A stretch of DNA of 64,000 nt from Candidatus Saccharimonadota bacterium (GCA_017431955.1 JAFRKC010000005.1:169954-233953), one strand, 5' to 3'; positions 43,908-52,394 are shown, numbered from the stretch's first letter. A program made the numbers and translations. Notes: generated from the sequence alone by a model not told the origin.

Positions 43908-45356
43908 CTAATTACTTTTGACTGTGTATACGTATATTCTATCAGAATTCTCAGTTTTTGGGGAGGTGATAATTTGGGATAATTTGACATTTTCCGGTAA
44001 TTCTTCGATTTTTCCTAGAGAGTAAGCTTCGTCGTTATGCAAATCAGTTAGCGAATTAATAATGGTGATATTTCTTTTTTCTTCCAAGATTTTATAGAAA
44101 TTGAGATTTGGATTATCTGCAGCGATTAGTAGCGTTTTGTTGTTTTCGACGTGTTGATTGATAATAGATAGATCTGTGTTAAACTGATTAGCTACCGATG
44201 GGTTATATTTGTAACCTTCCATATAGTGTGCAAGGTCTGAAATAATTATTAAGCCGAGGAATATAGAGATCGGCAAGATACCGAATACTCTAGCGTAGGG
44301 ATTTTCTGGAAATAGCCCGTACCATTTTTCGAGAATGTAACGTAGGCCGTGAGCTACTAATATAGCAAGTGGGAGTACGATTAACATAGCTGAGTCTGGA
44401 TTAAAACCTGATAAGAATGCTGTGAATAGTATGAAATAAAAAGCGATGGAATTTCTGGAAGCGAAAAATCCTCTCGAGGTGGAAAGAACACCAATAATTG
44501 CGATGGCTACAGTCGCTAAATTAATCAGTGGCGATAGGTAGACGCTTTCTAAGTGACCGTTCCAGGAGAAATATGGCGTAAAGGCTTGTTTTAGGTTTGG
44601 TAAGAATTGGTTGAGAGAGAAGTTTTTAGCAAATAAAAGTTCGATAATGACGTCGGAACGATTGAAAATATTATAGATAATGAGGCCAACACCACCTAGT
44701 ATAACAATAGCCGAGATGATAAGTGGAATTTTTGGTAGGCTTTTGATTGTGAAACGGAGGTGCGGGTTGAAAAAAGCAAATAGTGCAATGAAAAATACTA
44801 GATATGGTAGATGCGGCGTAAAAAGAGATAAAAGTAGTGCAAAAGCAAAAACAAAGCAGTAGAGCGGGCGTGGTTTTTTGACACCTTGGATTTTAGACCC
44901 AAGCCAAAGCAAAAAAGTTGGCCAGAACACTAACATGATAAGTGGGCTACCAGAACCGGCTAGCCATAGGAATGGCACAGAGAGAACCGTCAGAATTGAA
45001 GCCAGGAGCGCAACGTTACTCTTAAACCAGCGGTTAAGTAAGAGGATTAAGAGAAATCCAAGAATGATACCAATAATAATACTTGGTAATTTGATGGCGT
45101 ATTCGTTAAAACCAATATATTTGATAGAGAATTTTTGCAGGACATGGTAAGGAAGGTTGACTAGATCGCCGGTAGCAATAGTTTCAATATGGAGATTGTA
45201 TGAAGTGGCGGCAGAATCAATTTCTGCTTGAGAAAGCCCGTTAGGAGCGATTCTTGGCATAAGAAGAAGTAGCGCAATAAAAGCGATACCAAGGATAATG
45301 TATCCGATATGGAATCTGTAGCGATACAAAAAAAGTTTAGAAATATTCTTTTTCAC
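43908..45356 (-). CDS. Polytopic membrane glycosyltransferase (PMT/ArnT-like)
   Basis: About 482-residue integral membrane protein with roughly ten hydrophobic helices and a soluble C-terminal domain of about 90 residues. The layout (helix, extracytoplasmic loop with an acidic residue in GLSQAEIDSA, many helices, C-terminal domain) is that of GT-C glycosyltransferases such as ArnT and PMT. The expected Asp-Glu motif after helix 1 is reduced to one Glu plus Asp, so the assignment is tentative. Start is GTG at 45356: TGC-TATAAT ends 6 bases upstream, inside the dnaB 3' flank. Confidence 0.72.
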   Translation of the reverse strand: MKKNISKLFLYRYRFHIGYIILGIAFIALLLLMPRIAPNGLSQAEIDSAATSYNLHIETIATGDLVNLPYHVLQKFSIKYIGFNEYAIKLPSIIIGIILGFLLILLLNRWFKSNVALLASILTVLSVPFLWLAGSGSPLIMLVFWPTFLLWLGSKIQGVKKPRPLYCFVFAFALLLSLFTPHLPYLVFFIALFAFFNPHLRFTIKSLPKIPLIISAIVILGGVGLIIYNIFNRSDVIIELLFAKNFSLNQFLPNLKQAFTPYFSWNGHLESVYLSPLINLATVAIAIIGVLSTSRGFFASRNSIAFYFILFTAFLSGFNPDSAMLIVLPLAILVAHGLRYILEKWYGLFPENPYARVFGILPISIFLGLIIISDLAHYMEGYKYNPSVANQFNTDLSIINQHVENNKTLLIAADNPNLNFYKILEEKRNITIINSLTDLHNDEAYSLGKIEELPENVKLSQIITSPKTENSDRIYVYTVKSN

Positions 45357-45362
45357 ATAAAC

Positions 45363-45368
45363 ATTATA
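45363..45368 (-). promoter_or_regulatory. Extended -10 box of the glycosyltransferase gene
   Basis: TATAAT preceded by TGC, ending 6 bases before the GTG start at 45356; supports a leaderless GTG start. Confidence 0.6.
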
Positions 45369-45388
45369 GCATGAATTATGATTTAGTC

Positions 45389-46753
45389 TCAACCATCGTG
45401 AGTTTCGTCTAGTGATAAGAAGCGCGAATGAGCGGTGTCGAAGTAGAGCTTGATTGTACCGACCGGACCATTGCGATGCTTGGCGATTATTAGTTCCATG
45501 ATATGGTCTTCTTCGTAGTCTGGATCATTTCTGTGGAAATAATCTTTACTGTGCATAAGCGCAATAATATCGGCGTCTTGTTCGATAGAACCAGATTCAC
45601 GAAGATCTGACATTTGTGGTCTTGGATCGTCGCGCCCAGTGACGCCACGGTTGAGCTGTGCTAATGCGATAATAGTCACTTCTAGTTCGCGAGCAAGGAT
45701 TTTGAGCCCGCGAGAAATTTCAGTGACTTCTTGTACGCGGTTACCGGCATAGCGATCAGAACCTTGGATGAGCTGGAGATAATCTATGATGATTAGTTTG
45801 ATGTCGTTGTCATGGACGGCTCTACGGGCTTTGTTGCGAATCTCCAAGATATCCATGCCACTGGTATCGTCTATGTATAATGGAATATCGCTCATTTCGC
45901 CAAGAGCATCACTGATTTTGGGAAGATCTTCGTCCGAGATGTTGCCAGTGCGGATATTCCATTCACCTACACCGGAGACGTCGGATACTATTCTGTCGAC
46001 GATTTGATCTTTAGACATCTCCATGGAAAAGAACAAAACTCCAGCTTTATTGATTGAGGCAACGTTATAAGCAATATTGTGTGCAAGAGTAGTTTTACCC
46101 ATGGAAGGGCGAGCGCCAACTATGAACAGGTCGCCTTTTTGTAAGCCAGCAGTATTTTTATCTAGATCTGGATATCCGGTTTTGAGCCCGCGAAGAGCGC
46201 CTTTGTTTTTGTAAAGCATTTCGATGCGATCAAAGGCGTTAACAAGAAGCTGGTCTAGTGACGATGATTCACTCTTAGTATCTTTTTTGGAAACTTCAAA
46301 TAGATCTTTTTCGGCTTGGTCGATCAGTTTAGCAACTTCAGCGTCTTCACTGAAAGCTTTCTCGGCTATGGTGGTGCCAGCTTTGATAAGCTGCCTTCTG
46401 ACGGACATTTTTTTAACTATATCAGCGTAAGCTTTGGCATGTGAAGAAGTTGGAACGAAGTTGGTTAACTCGGTGATATAAGGCGCGCCACCAACACCTT
46501 TGAGCGCTTTGTTGGTGCGAAGCTCAGCAGTGAGGGTGAGAAGGTCAATAGGTTTATTGTGGTCATAAAGTGAGATCATGGCCTGGAAAATTTGGCCATG
46601 TTTCTGTTCGTAAAAATCATAAGGATGGACGATTTCGATGACTTCCGGAAAAACTGTATCAGAAATAAGAATTGCACCAAGCAGTGATTTTTCTGCGTCT
46701 ATGTCTTGTGGCGGAATACGCCCGTCTGTTCTAGAAGATGTCTTCTCCACCAT
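45389..46753 (-). CDS. dnaB: Replicative DNA helicase DnaB
   Basis: Hexameric 5'-3' helicase of the replication fork. About 454 residues: N-terminal helical domain (PPQDIDAEKSLLGAIL), then RecA-like ATPase with Walker A VGARPSMGKTTLAHNIA, Walker B IKLIIIDYLQLIQGS, arginine-finger region and RESGSIEQDADII. No intein. Start at 46753 (MVEKTSSRTDGR) is preferred: it has GGAGG upstream, and the longer TTG start at 46783 directly follows a TATAAT. Overlaps the end of dnaX by 23 bases. Confidence 0.95.
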   Translation of the reverse strand: MVEKTSSRTDGRIPPQDIDAEKSLLGAILISDTVFPEVIEIVHPYDFYEQKHGQIFQAMISLYDHNKPIDLLTLTAELRTNKALKGVGGAPYITELTNFVPTSSHAKAYADIVKKMSVRRQLIKAGTTIAEKAFSEDAEVAKLIDQAEKDLFEVSKKDTKSESSSLDQLLVNAFDRIEMLYKNKGALRGLKTGYPDLDKNTAGLQKGDLFIVGARPSMGKTTLAHNIAYNVASINKAGVLFFSMEMSKDQIVDRIVSDVSGVGEWNIRTGNISDEDLPKISDALGEMSDIPLYIDDTSGMDILEIRNKARRAVHDNDIKLIIIDYLQLIQGSDRYAGNRVQEVTEISRGLKILARELEVTIIALAQLNRGVTGRDDPRPQMSDLRESGSIEQDADIIALMHSKDYFHRNDPDYEEDHIMELIIAKHRNGPVGTIKLYFDTAHSRFLSLDETHDG

Positions 46754-48092
46754 TGTATTTAATTTCCTCCACTTCTCCACCAATTATACCAGAGATTTTT
46801 TCATTAATCGGAGTTTTTTTAACATTATTTTGATCATGAATTTTAAGAGAAAAATTGCCTAAGGCCTGAGATAATAATTGTTTGTTGTCTGTTTTATCAA
46901 GTCGGCCATAGATAAATTTATTTTTTGGATAAAGATGCAGGGTATCGTCAATAAATTCGTGGTTAACATCTCTTGATAGGGTCAGCGCGAGAGTATTACT
47001 TTTTGGTTTAATTTTATCTATAAAAGATTTAAAATCGAAGCTTGTATTGTCTTCGTCAGTGGTTTCTTTTACGATAACCTCTTCTTTTTCGATAGTTTTA
47101 ATTTCATCTTTGGAAACTTTAGCAACTGTAGTTTTAGCGGCGGCAAAATGAATTTCTGGAGCTTTGGCGACTTTTACAAAAGCTAATAAAAGTTTTGCTT
47201 CTGGAAATGGATTAGTGACGCTTGGTAGTTTTTCTAATAAGGGCAGAAGTTCTGGTTTTGGCTGTTCGATAATATATTTAATAATCTCTTCGGCTAGAAT
47301 TTCTGGTTTAATACCTTTCTGAATTGACTCTTTGATGATCTTGGAAGTTTCGATATAATTTTGAGTGGTATAAGCATTAAGAAGTTCTGTAATAATTTGA
47401 TCCTCTGGTAGGCCGATGGCTTCTATGATTTGAGATTTAGTAAGCTTTTTGTCGGCCGACATAGTAGCGAGTTGGTCTAATAACGATAGCGAGTCGCGAA
47501 AGGAGCCTCCACCACGTTTAACAACTATGTCTACTGCGTCGTCATCGATGTCGATTTTTTCGTTTTCAGCAACTTTTTTCAAGAACTTTTTCATAGTGTC
47601 GGCGTCGGCTAGTTTAAAATTATAAGTTTGTGCTCTTGAAGTGATGGTGATTGGCACTTTGTGTGCGTCGGTGGTAGCCATGATAAAAACGACGTGTTTT
47701 GGCGGTTCTTCCAAAGTTTTTAAGAGAGCGTTAAAGGCCGATTTGCTGAGCATATGAACTTCGTCGATAATGTAGATTTTGTATTTGCCAGTAGATGGAG
47801 CAATAGTAGCCTTTTCGCGTAGATCACGAATATTATCAACGCCAGTGTTAGAAGCGGCGTCAATTTCAATAATATCTAAGTAGTTGTCTTCTATTTTATA
47901 ATCAAAATCGTTGATTGCATGAGCAAAAATGCGAGCAACGGATGTTTTGCCAGTGCCACGTGGACCAGTAAAAAGATAGGCGTGAGAAATCTGATTGTTC
48001 TTGATGGCGTTTTCTAGTGTCGCAGTAATTTTTTCTTGCCCAACAACATCAGATAGTTTAGTAGGACGGTATTTTCTATATAAAGCCTTCAT
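46731..48092 (-). CDS. dnaX: DNA polymerase III gamma/tau subunit, zinc module missing
   Basis: Clamp-loader ATPase. The 453-residue product has Walker A TGPRGTGKTSVARIFA, Walker B YIIDEVHMLS, sensor 1 IMATTDAHKVP, SRC-like ITSRAQTYNF and domain III. The Cys4 zinc module normally found between Walker A and the DLIEIDAAS motif is absent: FAHAINDFDYKIEDNYLDIIEIDAASN contains no cysteine. The C-terminal tau part is short. TATAAT (48100-48105) ends 7 bases before the ATG; no Shine-Dalgarno site. Confidence 0.94.
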   Translation of the reverse strand: MKALYRKYRPTKLSDVVGQEKITATLENAIKNNQISHAYLFTGPRGTGKTSVARIFAHAINDFDYKIEDNYLDIIEIDAASNTGVDNIRDLREKATIAPSTGKYKIYIIDEVHMLSKSAFNALLKTLEEPPKHVVFIMATTDAHKVPITITSRAQTYNFKLADADTMKKFLKKVAENEKIDIDDDAVDIVVKRGGGSFRDSLSLLDQLATMSADKKLTKSQIIEAIGLPEDQIITELLNAYTTQNYIETSKIIKESIQKGIKPEILAEEIIKYIIEQPKPELLPLLEKLPSVTNPFPEAKLLLAFVKVAKAPEIHFAAAKTTVAKVSKDEIKTIEKEEVIVKETTDEDNTSFDFKSFIDKIKPKSNTLALTLSRDVNHEFIDDTLHLYPKNKFIYGRLDKTDNKQLLSQALGNFSLKIHDQNNVKKTPINEKISGIIGGEVEEIKYNGGEDIF

Positions 48093-48099
48093 TGGCTTA

Positions 48100-48105
48100 A
48101 TTATA
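48100..48105 (-). promoter_or_regulatory. -10 box of dnaX
   Basis: TATAAT ending 7 bases before the dnaX ATG at 48092. It is the probable start of a dnaX-dnaB transcript. Confidence 0.6.
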
Positions 48106-48116
48106 TCATAGGAAAT

Positions 48117-48635
48117 TTATAGAGCGGCTTCTACAGCAGCCCAAACGGCGTTGTCGTTGTCGGCTGGAATGACTACGGAGACTTGAGAACCCTCTTTGAG
48201 ATGGAAATAGGTAACTGAAGCATAGAGAATTTCGTACTCGCGGCCGGAAACTTCTACATAATATTTATCATCATGATGAATAAGTGTACCGATGACGGTT
48301 TTTCTTTCAACTGGGCCGATTTGTTTGTAGAGGAATTTACCCTCTGGAGTGATGGTAAGTTTAAGAATGTCACCCTCGACTAGCTTGGACTTACTAGCGT
48401 AGTTGGCTGGAACCGGGAAATTCTTGCCATCAGGACCAATCATAACTTGGCCATCGAATACACCCTCGATAATTTTGCCTTCTGGGTCGGAAATTACGGT
48501 TTCACGGGGAGCAGTAATAGTTTCTCCATCGCCAAGGATAGAAATTAAAAGTTCTTTTGCAGCAGCAAGATTGGTTTCTGCTTCGCTAATCAAACTACGG
48601 AGTCTCTTTATTTGTTTTTCTGGTAATTCAGACAT
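48117..48635 (-). CDS. Conserved-looking soluble protein of unknown function
   Basis: Not recognised with certainty. 172 residues: a helical N-terminus (about 1-35, LPEKQIKRLRSLISEAETN) followed by a beta-rich region with FDGQVMIGPDGKNFPVPANY and two strands-and-turn units that look like small barrels (OB- or SH3-like). No membrane segment or catalytic motif. ATG at 48635 preferred over the adjacent GTG. TTGACT is found upstream with A+T-rich -10 candidates. A role in RNA or nucleic-acid binding is possible from the shape only. Confidence 0.7.
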   Translation of the reverse strand: MSELPEKQIKRLRSLISEAETNLAAAKELLISILGDGETITAPRETVISDPEGKIIEGVFDGQVMIGPDGKNFPVPANYASKSKLVEGDILKLTITPEGKFLYKQIGPVERKTVIGTLIHHDDKYYVEVSGREYEILYASVTYFHLKEGSQVSVVIPADNDNAVWAAVEAAL

Positions 48636-48766
48636 CACCTCGCATCCTGTATGTAATTTATATTATCATTATTATATTATATTTTTAGTGCGGAAAAGTC
48701 AACAAAATTTAATGAAACTTTTCCACCAAAAAAACCTTGGTAGTGTGCAAAATGTTGTAAAAAATA

Positions 48767-49198
48767 CTAGATATGATGGTATTTACCGCCGCTTGCGATT
48801 TCGGCAGCGCGGTAGATTTGTTCAATTAACATTACACGCATCAACATGTGCGGAAAAACTAGGTTGGAGAAGCTCCAAACAAAATCAGCTTTTTCTCTTA
48901 CTTCTTTGGATACACCGAAAGCTCCACCAATAATAATTACTACGCTTTTTCCCTCGACAAATTTATCGTTTAGTTTTTGAGAGAGTTCAATCGAACTAAT
49001 ATTTTTACCTCTTTCATCCGTTAAAATTACGAATTCGTCACTTTTAAAATTCCATTCTGCTAAGATTTTATTTAACTTTTCTTCTTCGTAGAATTCCCAC
49101 TTTACGTCAAAAGGCTTATGGAGTCTTTTTTGGTATTCTAGGGTTCCCTCTGCTACCCAGCTTGGGCTCTTTTTACCACCGGCAATTATCCTAATCAT
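48767..49198 (-). CDS. rlmH: 23S rRNA pseudouridine1915 N3-methyltransferase
   Basis: SPOUT-fold methyltransferase acting on helix 69 of 23S rRNA. About 143 residues from the ATG at 49198 (MIRIIAGGKKSPSW); the longer frame from 49243 would begin upstream of the Shine-Dalgarno-like AAAGGAAAAA. Conserved SAM-site motifs: LTDERGKNISSIELSQ, VIIIGGAFGVSKEV (usually GGPYG), and the C-terminal LMRVMLIEQIYRA...GGKYHH. Divergent from rplJ. Confidence 0.93.
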   Translation of the reverse strand: MIRIIAGGKKSPSWVAEGTLEYQKRLHKPFDVKWEFYEEEKLNKILAEWNFKSDEFVILTDERGKNISSIELSQKLNDKFVEGKSVVIIIGGAFGVSKEVREKADFVWSFSNLVFPHMLMRVMLIEQIYRAAEIASGGKYHHI

Positions 49199-49222
49199 GT
49201 TGCATTTTTCCTTTATCTTTGT

Positions 49223-49349
49223 TATAATTATACCAGTTACCAAAGACAGCGACGGGATTTCCCTTAATAATGTCGCCGAGGAATAATTTCTTACAATTTA
49301 TTTGGTGACGCTATTTAAAAATTAGCTAATCATACCAAAGGAACTTTTT
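49223..49349 (+). promoter_or_regulatory. rplJ promoter and putative ribosomal protein L10 leader
   Basis: TGT-TATAAT with -10 at 49223-49228 gives a leader of about 114 bases. It can fold with AGCG (49248-49251) pairing CGCT (49309-49312), GCGAC with GTCGC (49249-49253, 49272-49276) as an alternative, and a GGG-ATTT-CCC hairpin. Position and size fit the L10-L7/L12 autoregulatory leader. Confidence 0.6.
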
Positions 49350-49874
49350 ATGGCAATTTCAAAAGATAAAAAGACTACATTGGTTGCTGATTTAACTAAA
49401 CTTCTTTCCGACGCAAAAATGACTACTTTTGCTCGCTATCAAGGTTTGTCTGTGGCAGAACTTCAAGATCTCCGCAAACAAGCTCGCGAAGCTGGAGTAA
49501 AAATCAAAGTCGTTAAAAACCGTTTGGTTCGTGTTGCGATGGGCGAGATTGCAGTTTATAAAGATACTGATACTACCGGTTTGGTCGGTCAGCTTCTTTA
49601 TGCAATTTCCGATAGCGACGAAGTAATGCCAGCCAAGGTTTTGGCAGAATTTGCTAAAACTCACGAGGCTTTGCAGATCGCTGGTGGTTTTAGTGATGCT
49701 GGTGCAAATCTTTCTGAAGATGAAATTAAGGCCCTTGCCGCTCTTCCATCCAAGAACGAACTCATCGCACAAGTTGTCGCTCAACTTCTTTCCCCAGTTA
49801 CGGATTCTATTTCTGGCCTTTCTGGCGGGATTTCTGGAATCATTTCTGGACTCGAAGCAAAAGCAACCAATTAA
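49350..49874 (+). CDS. rplJ: 50S ribosomal protein L10
   Basis: Base of the L7/L12 stalk. The 174-residue product has the N-terminal rRNA-binding domain (ADLTKLLSDAKMTTFARYQGLSVAELQDLRKQ), the conserved KVVKNRLVRVA, and a C-terminal helix that binds L7/L12 dimers. Shine-Dalgarno AAGGAAC before the ATG. Cotranscribed with rplL, as usual, but the pair faces rplA/rplK instead of following them. Confidence 0.96.
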   Translation: MAISKDKKTTLVADLTKLLSDAKMTTFARYQGLSVAELQDLRKQAREAGVKIKVVKNRLVRVAMGEIAVYKDTDTTGLVGQLLYAISDSDEVMPAKVLAEFAKTHEALQIAGGFSDAGANLSEDEIKALAALPSKNELIAQVVAQLLSPVTDSISGLSGGISGIISGLEAKATN

Positions 49875-49911
49875 TATCAACTATTAATTAATTTAAAGGA
49901 ACTATATTACT

Positions 49912-50295
49912 ATGGCTACTGATATCAAAAAATTGGCTGAAGAACTAGTAAAACTTACCGTTCTTGAAGTCAACGAACTCAAAAACGTCCTTAAGGATGA
50001 ATATGGCATTGAGCCAGCTGCTGCTGTTGCTGCTGTTGCTGCTCCTGCCGCTGGTGACGGTGCCGCCGCTGCCGCTGAAGAAAAATCTGAGTACGATGTC
50101 GTCTTGAAAGACGCTGGTGCTCAAAAAATCGCAGTTATCAAAGCTGTTAAAGAAGCTACCGGACTTGGTCTTGGCGAAGCCAAAGCTATTGTCGATGGTG
50201 CTCCTGCAACCGTAAAAGAAAAAGTCGCTAAAGCTGACGCCGAAGCTATGAAGAAAGCTCTCGAAGAAGCCGGCGCAACTGTAGAACTCGCTTAA
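49912..50295 (+). CDS. rplL: 50S ribosomal protein L7/L12
   Basis: Stalk protein recruiting translation factors. The 127-residue product has the dimerisation domain (about 1-30), an Ala/Pro-rich hinge (35-55), and the C-terminal factor-binding domain with [27 protein letters not shown]. Shine-Dalgarno AAAGGAAC 10 bases before the ATG. Ends before a strong terminator. Confidence 0.98.
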   Translation: MATDIKKLAEELVKLTVLEVNELKNVLKDEYGIEPAAAVAAVAAPAAGDGAAAAAEEKSEYDVVLKDAGAQKIAVIKAVKEATGLGLGEAKAIVDGAPATVKEKVAKADAEAMKKALEEAGATVELA

Positions 50296-50325
50296 TTAAA
50301 ATTAAAACGAACGATTAGCTAATTT

Positions 50326-50355
50326 CAAAAAGACTCCCCTCTGGGAGCCTTTTTG
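50326..50355 (+). terminator. Terminator of rplJ-rplL
   Basis: Stem CTCCC / GGGAG with extra pairs, four-base loop, flanked by an A run before and TTTTTG after; probably bidirectional, as rplA ends at 50368 from the other side. Confidence 0.85.
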
Positions 50356-50367
50356 TTGATTTATTTT

Positions 50368-51315
50368 TTAGTTGTAGATGTTTTCGATGGCGATTGAAGG
50401 GCCCATGGTAGTAGTGATAAACACTGATTTAACATAGGTACCTTTGAGCGAAGCTGGTTTTTGAGCCTTCAAAGAATCAAAGAATACGTTGGCGTTTTCA
50501 ATGAGTTTTTTGTCGCCGAAGGAAACTTTACCAAGACCAATGTGGACGATGGATTGTTTGTCGACGCGATATTCAACTTTACCAGCCTTGGCTTCTTTAA
50601 CAGCTTTCTCGATGTCGGTGGTAACAGTGCCGGCTTTTGGATTTGGCATGAGACCTTTAGGACCAAGGAGACGAGCAAATTTACCAAGTTTTGGCATATA
50701 GGCTGGAGTGGAGATAAGAATGTCGAAATCGATAGTGCCTTTTTCGAGTTTCTTTAAGAATTCTTCGTCTTCAGCGATGTCGGCACCAGCAGCTTTGGCT
50801 TTTTTGGCATCATCAAGTGGTGCGAAAACTGCGACACGAACGGTTTTGCCGTTGCCGTTCGGAAGAACCACGGTGGTGCGGATGTTTTGATCAGCTTGGC
50901 GCGGATCAACGCCTAGGCGGACATGGGCTTCGACGGTGGCATCAAATTTGACCGGGTTGGTTTCGACGGCGAGTTTTAAAGCATCTTCTAGGCTGTAGAT
51001 TTTACCTTTTTCAATCTTTTTGGCGCTTTCTTGATATTTTTTACCACGGCGCTCAATGAGTGGGCGGGTGATTGGTTTAGCGCCTTTTGGCTTTTTCTCG
51101 GCTTCAGCTTCTTGTTCTTTGCGCTCAGCTTTTTTAGCTTGGCGTTCTTCTTCGGCCTTAACTTCTTCAATATGTTTTTTGGATTTTTTGCCGGATTTGG
51201 CAAATTTTTCTTCAGCCTCAGGAGCGGCTTCAGCTTCAACTGGAGCTTCTTTTACTTCTTTAACTGGGGTTTCGACGACTTTTTCGTCTTTAAGTTCCTC
51301 GGCTTTCTTAGCCAT
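50368..51315 (-). CDS. rplA: 50S ribosomal protein L1 with a charged N-terminal extension
   Basis: L1-stalk protein and translational repressor. About 315 residues from the ATG at 51315 ([11 protein letters not shown], with AAAGG upstream). Residues 1 to about 95 are an extension rich in Lys, Glu and Ala, absent from typical 230-residue L1. The L1 fold follows, starting near [21 protein letters not shown], with [14 protein letters not shown] and the signature [17 protein letters not shown]. The extension is likely helical and could contact rRNA or other stalk proteins. Own promoter and leader (51383-51405). Confidence 0.95.
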   Translation of the reverse strand: MAKKAEELKDEKVVETPVKEVKEAPVEAEAAPEAEEKFAKSGKKSKKHIEEVKAEEERQAKKAERKEQEAEAEKKPKGAKPITRPLIERRGKKYQESAKKIEKGKIYSLEDALKLAVETNPVKFDATVEAHVRLGVDPRQADQNIRTTVVLPNGNGKTVRVAVFAPLDDAKKAKAAGADIAEDEEFLKKLEKGTIDFDILISTPAYMPKLGKFARLLGPKGLMPNPKAGTVTTDIEKAVKEAKAGKVEYRVDKQSIVHIGLGKVSFGDKKLIENANVFFDSLKAQKPASLKGTYVKSVFITTTMGPSIAIENIYN

Positions 51316-51405
51316 TTGAATCCTTTCTGTGGTAATAGCGGGCAAAGCCCTCCCAACATGAATTAATAATAGATATATTATACTACTTTCTCTTAAAAAA
51401 GACAA
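51316..51405 (-). promoter_or_regulatory. rplA promoter and leader hairpin
   Basis: TTGTCT (51400-51405), 17-base spacer, TATAAT (51377-51382). The leader of about 60 bases contains GGGC-TTT-GCCC shortly before the Shine-Dalgarno site; a possible L1 feedback site. Confidence 0.65.
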
Positions 51406-51436
51406 GAAAAATAGCCCCGTAACGAGGCTATTTTTC
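51406..51436 (-). terminator. Terminator between rplK and rplA
   Basis: AAAATAGCC pairs with GGCTATTTT around a short loop; T run on the minus strand. It separates rplK from rplA, which are cotranscribed in most bacteria. Confidence 0.82.
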
Positions 51437-51445
51437 TGGTATCAA

Positions 51446-51877
51446 TTAGTCTACAACTTCGACGCCCATAGAACGAGCGGTGCCAGCGACTACTTTGACG
51501 GCGCCGTCTAGATCTACTGCGTTGAGTTGATCCATCTTTTTGTTAGCGATCTCTTCAAGCTGAGCGCGGGTGATTTTACCGACTTTTTCGGTGTTTGGTC
51601 TACCGCTACCCTTGTCGAGCTTGATTGCTTCGCGGATGAGATCATCTACTGGTTGACCGAGACAAACCCAGTCAAACGTGCGATCTTCGTAAACCTTGAT
51701 GTGGACAATAACATTTTTGCCCATGTATTCTTTGGTTTTCTCGTTGAATGGGTTGATGAAATCCATCATATTGAGACCCCATTGACCGAGGGTGCTGCCA
51801 ACTGGAGGTCCAGCGGTTGCTTTACCACCAGGGATACGAAGTTTTAGATTGCCTATAACTTTTTTAGCTGTTGCCAT
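51446..51877 (-). CDS. rplK: 50S ribosomal protein L11
   Basis: GTPase-centre protein of the large subunit. The 143-residue product has the N-terminal GGKATAGPPVGSTLGQWGLN with the Pro-Pro turn and the C-terminal rRNA-binding domain with QLEEIANKKMDQLNAVDLDGAVKVVAGTARSMGVEVV. Shine-Dalgarno AAAGGAAC 12 bases before the ATG. It has its own promoter behind the terminator of the 52004 gene, so it is not simply part of a nusG-rplK transcript. Confidence 0.97.
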   Translation of the reverse strand: MATAKKVIGNLKLRIPGGKATAGPPVGSTLGQWGLNMMDFINPFNEKTKEYMGKNVIVHIKVYEDRTFDWVCLGQPVDDLIREAIKLDKGSGRPNTEKVGKITRAQLEEIANKKMDQLNAVDLDGAVKVVAGTARSMGVEVVD

Positions 51878-51922
51878 GATAAAGAGTTCCTTTAAAGATT
51901 AATTCGAATGCGTAACCCATAT

Positions 51923-51951
51923 ATTTTATCTTATTTTTGTAAAAAAGTAAA
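51923..51951 (-). promoter_or_regulatory. rplK promoter
   Basis: TTTACT (51946-51951), 17-base spacer, TAAAAT (51923-51928). Confidence 0.6.
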
Positions 51952-51952
51952 G

Positions 51953-51986
51953 AAAAAACGCCGCATATACCGGGCGCGGCGTTTTT
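51953..51986 (-). terminator. Terminator of the 52004 gene
   Basis: CGCCGC / GCGGCG stem (51959-51964 with 51976-51981), extended by A/T pairs; T run on the minus strand overlapping the rplK -35 region. Confidence 0.85.
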
Positions 51987-52003
51987 CGAGGAAGAGATGG
52001 TAT

Positions 52004-52261
52004 CTATATTAGATCGGAGTTGTCTGTAATGGGTATGTTTTCTGGTGGGCAAAACGAATCTATGCATATAAGCACGATCCATTCGATTATTTGTTCGAGC
52101 AAGGGCATAAATGGGCTGATAACGTAGCCGAGAATTTCGTTGCCGATATATTCAGCTTCAAGACTTATGATTCTTTTAGCGGGAACATATGCGGATGCAG
52201 AAATGGATGATATTGTGAATATCATGGTGGACACGAGTACGATTGCCAAAAATTTTTTCAT
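52004..52261 (-). CDS. Small exported protein inserted in the nusG-rplK interval
   Basis: Not recognised. About 85 residues from the ATG at 52261 (MKKFLAIVLVSTMIF), which follows GAAAGGAGG. A classical signal peptide (residues 1-25, ISSISASAYV cleavage region) precedes a short mature part of 55-60 residues with a hydrophobic amphipathic stretch and two Cys (IDSFCPP and an ICID). It has a private consensus promoter and terminator and sits between two translation genes that are normally neighbours. Could be a small secreted peptide or bacteriocin-like factor, but nothing proves this. Confidence 0.7.
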   Translation of the reverse strand: MKKFLAIVLVSTMIFTISSISASAYVPAKRIISLEAEYIGNEILGYVISPFMPLLEQIIEWIVLICIDSFCPPENIPITDNSDLI

Positions 52262-52318
52262 TTTTTGGCCTCCTTTCAAAATATTTTCTCGTCCTGACTA
52301 TTAAAGAACTGTATTTCT

Positions 52319-52347
52319 ATTATAGCACACTTATCATAAAAAGTCAA
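52319..52347 (-). promoter_or_regulatory. Promoter of the 52004 gene
   Basis: TTGACT (52342-52347), 17-base spacer, TATAAT (52319-52324) with TGC before it. The leader is about 50 bases. Confidence 0.8.
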
Positions 52348-52367
52348 TGCTTTTTTGGATTTTTGGC

Positions 52368-52394
52368 ATAAAAAACAGGGGCGCTACCCCTGTT
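52368..52394 (-). terminator. Terminator of secE-nusG
   Basis: ACAGGGG / CCCCTGT stem (52375-52381 with 52387-52393), loop CGCTA, T run on the minus strand. Confidence 0.88.
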
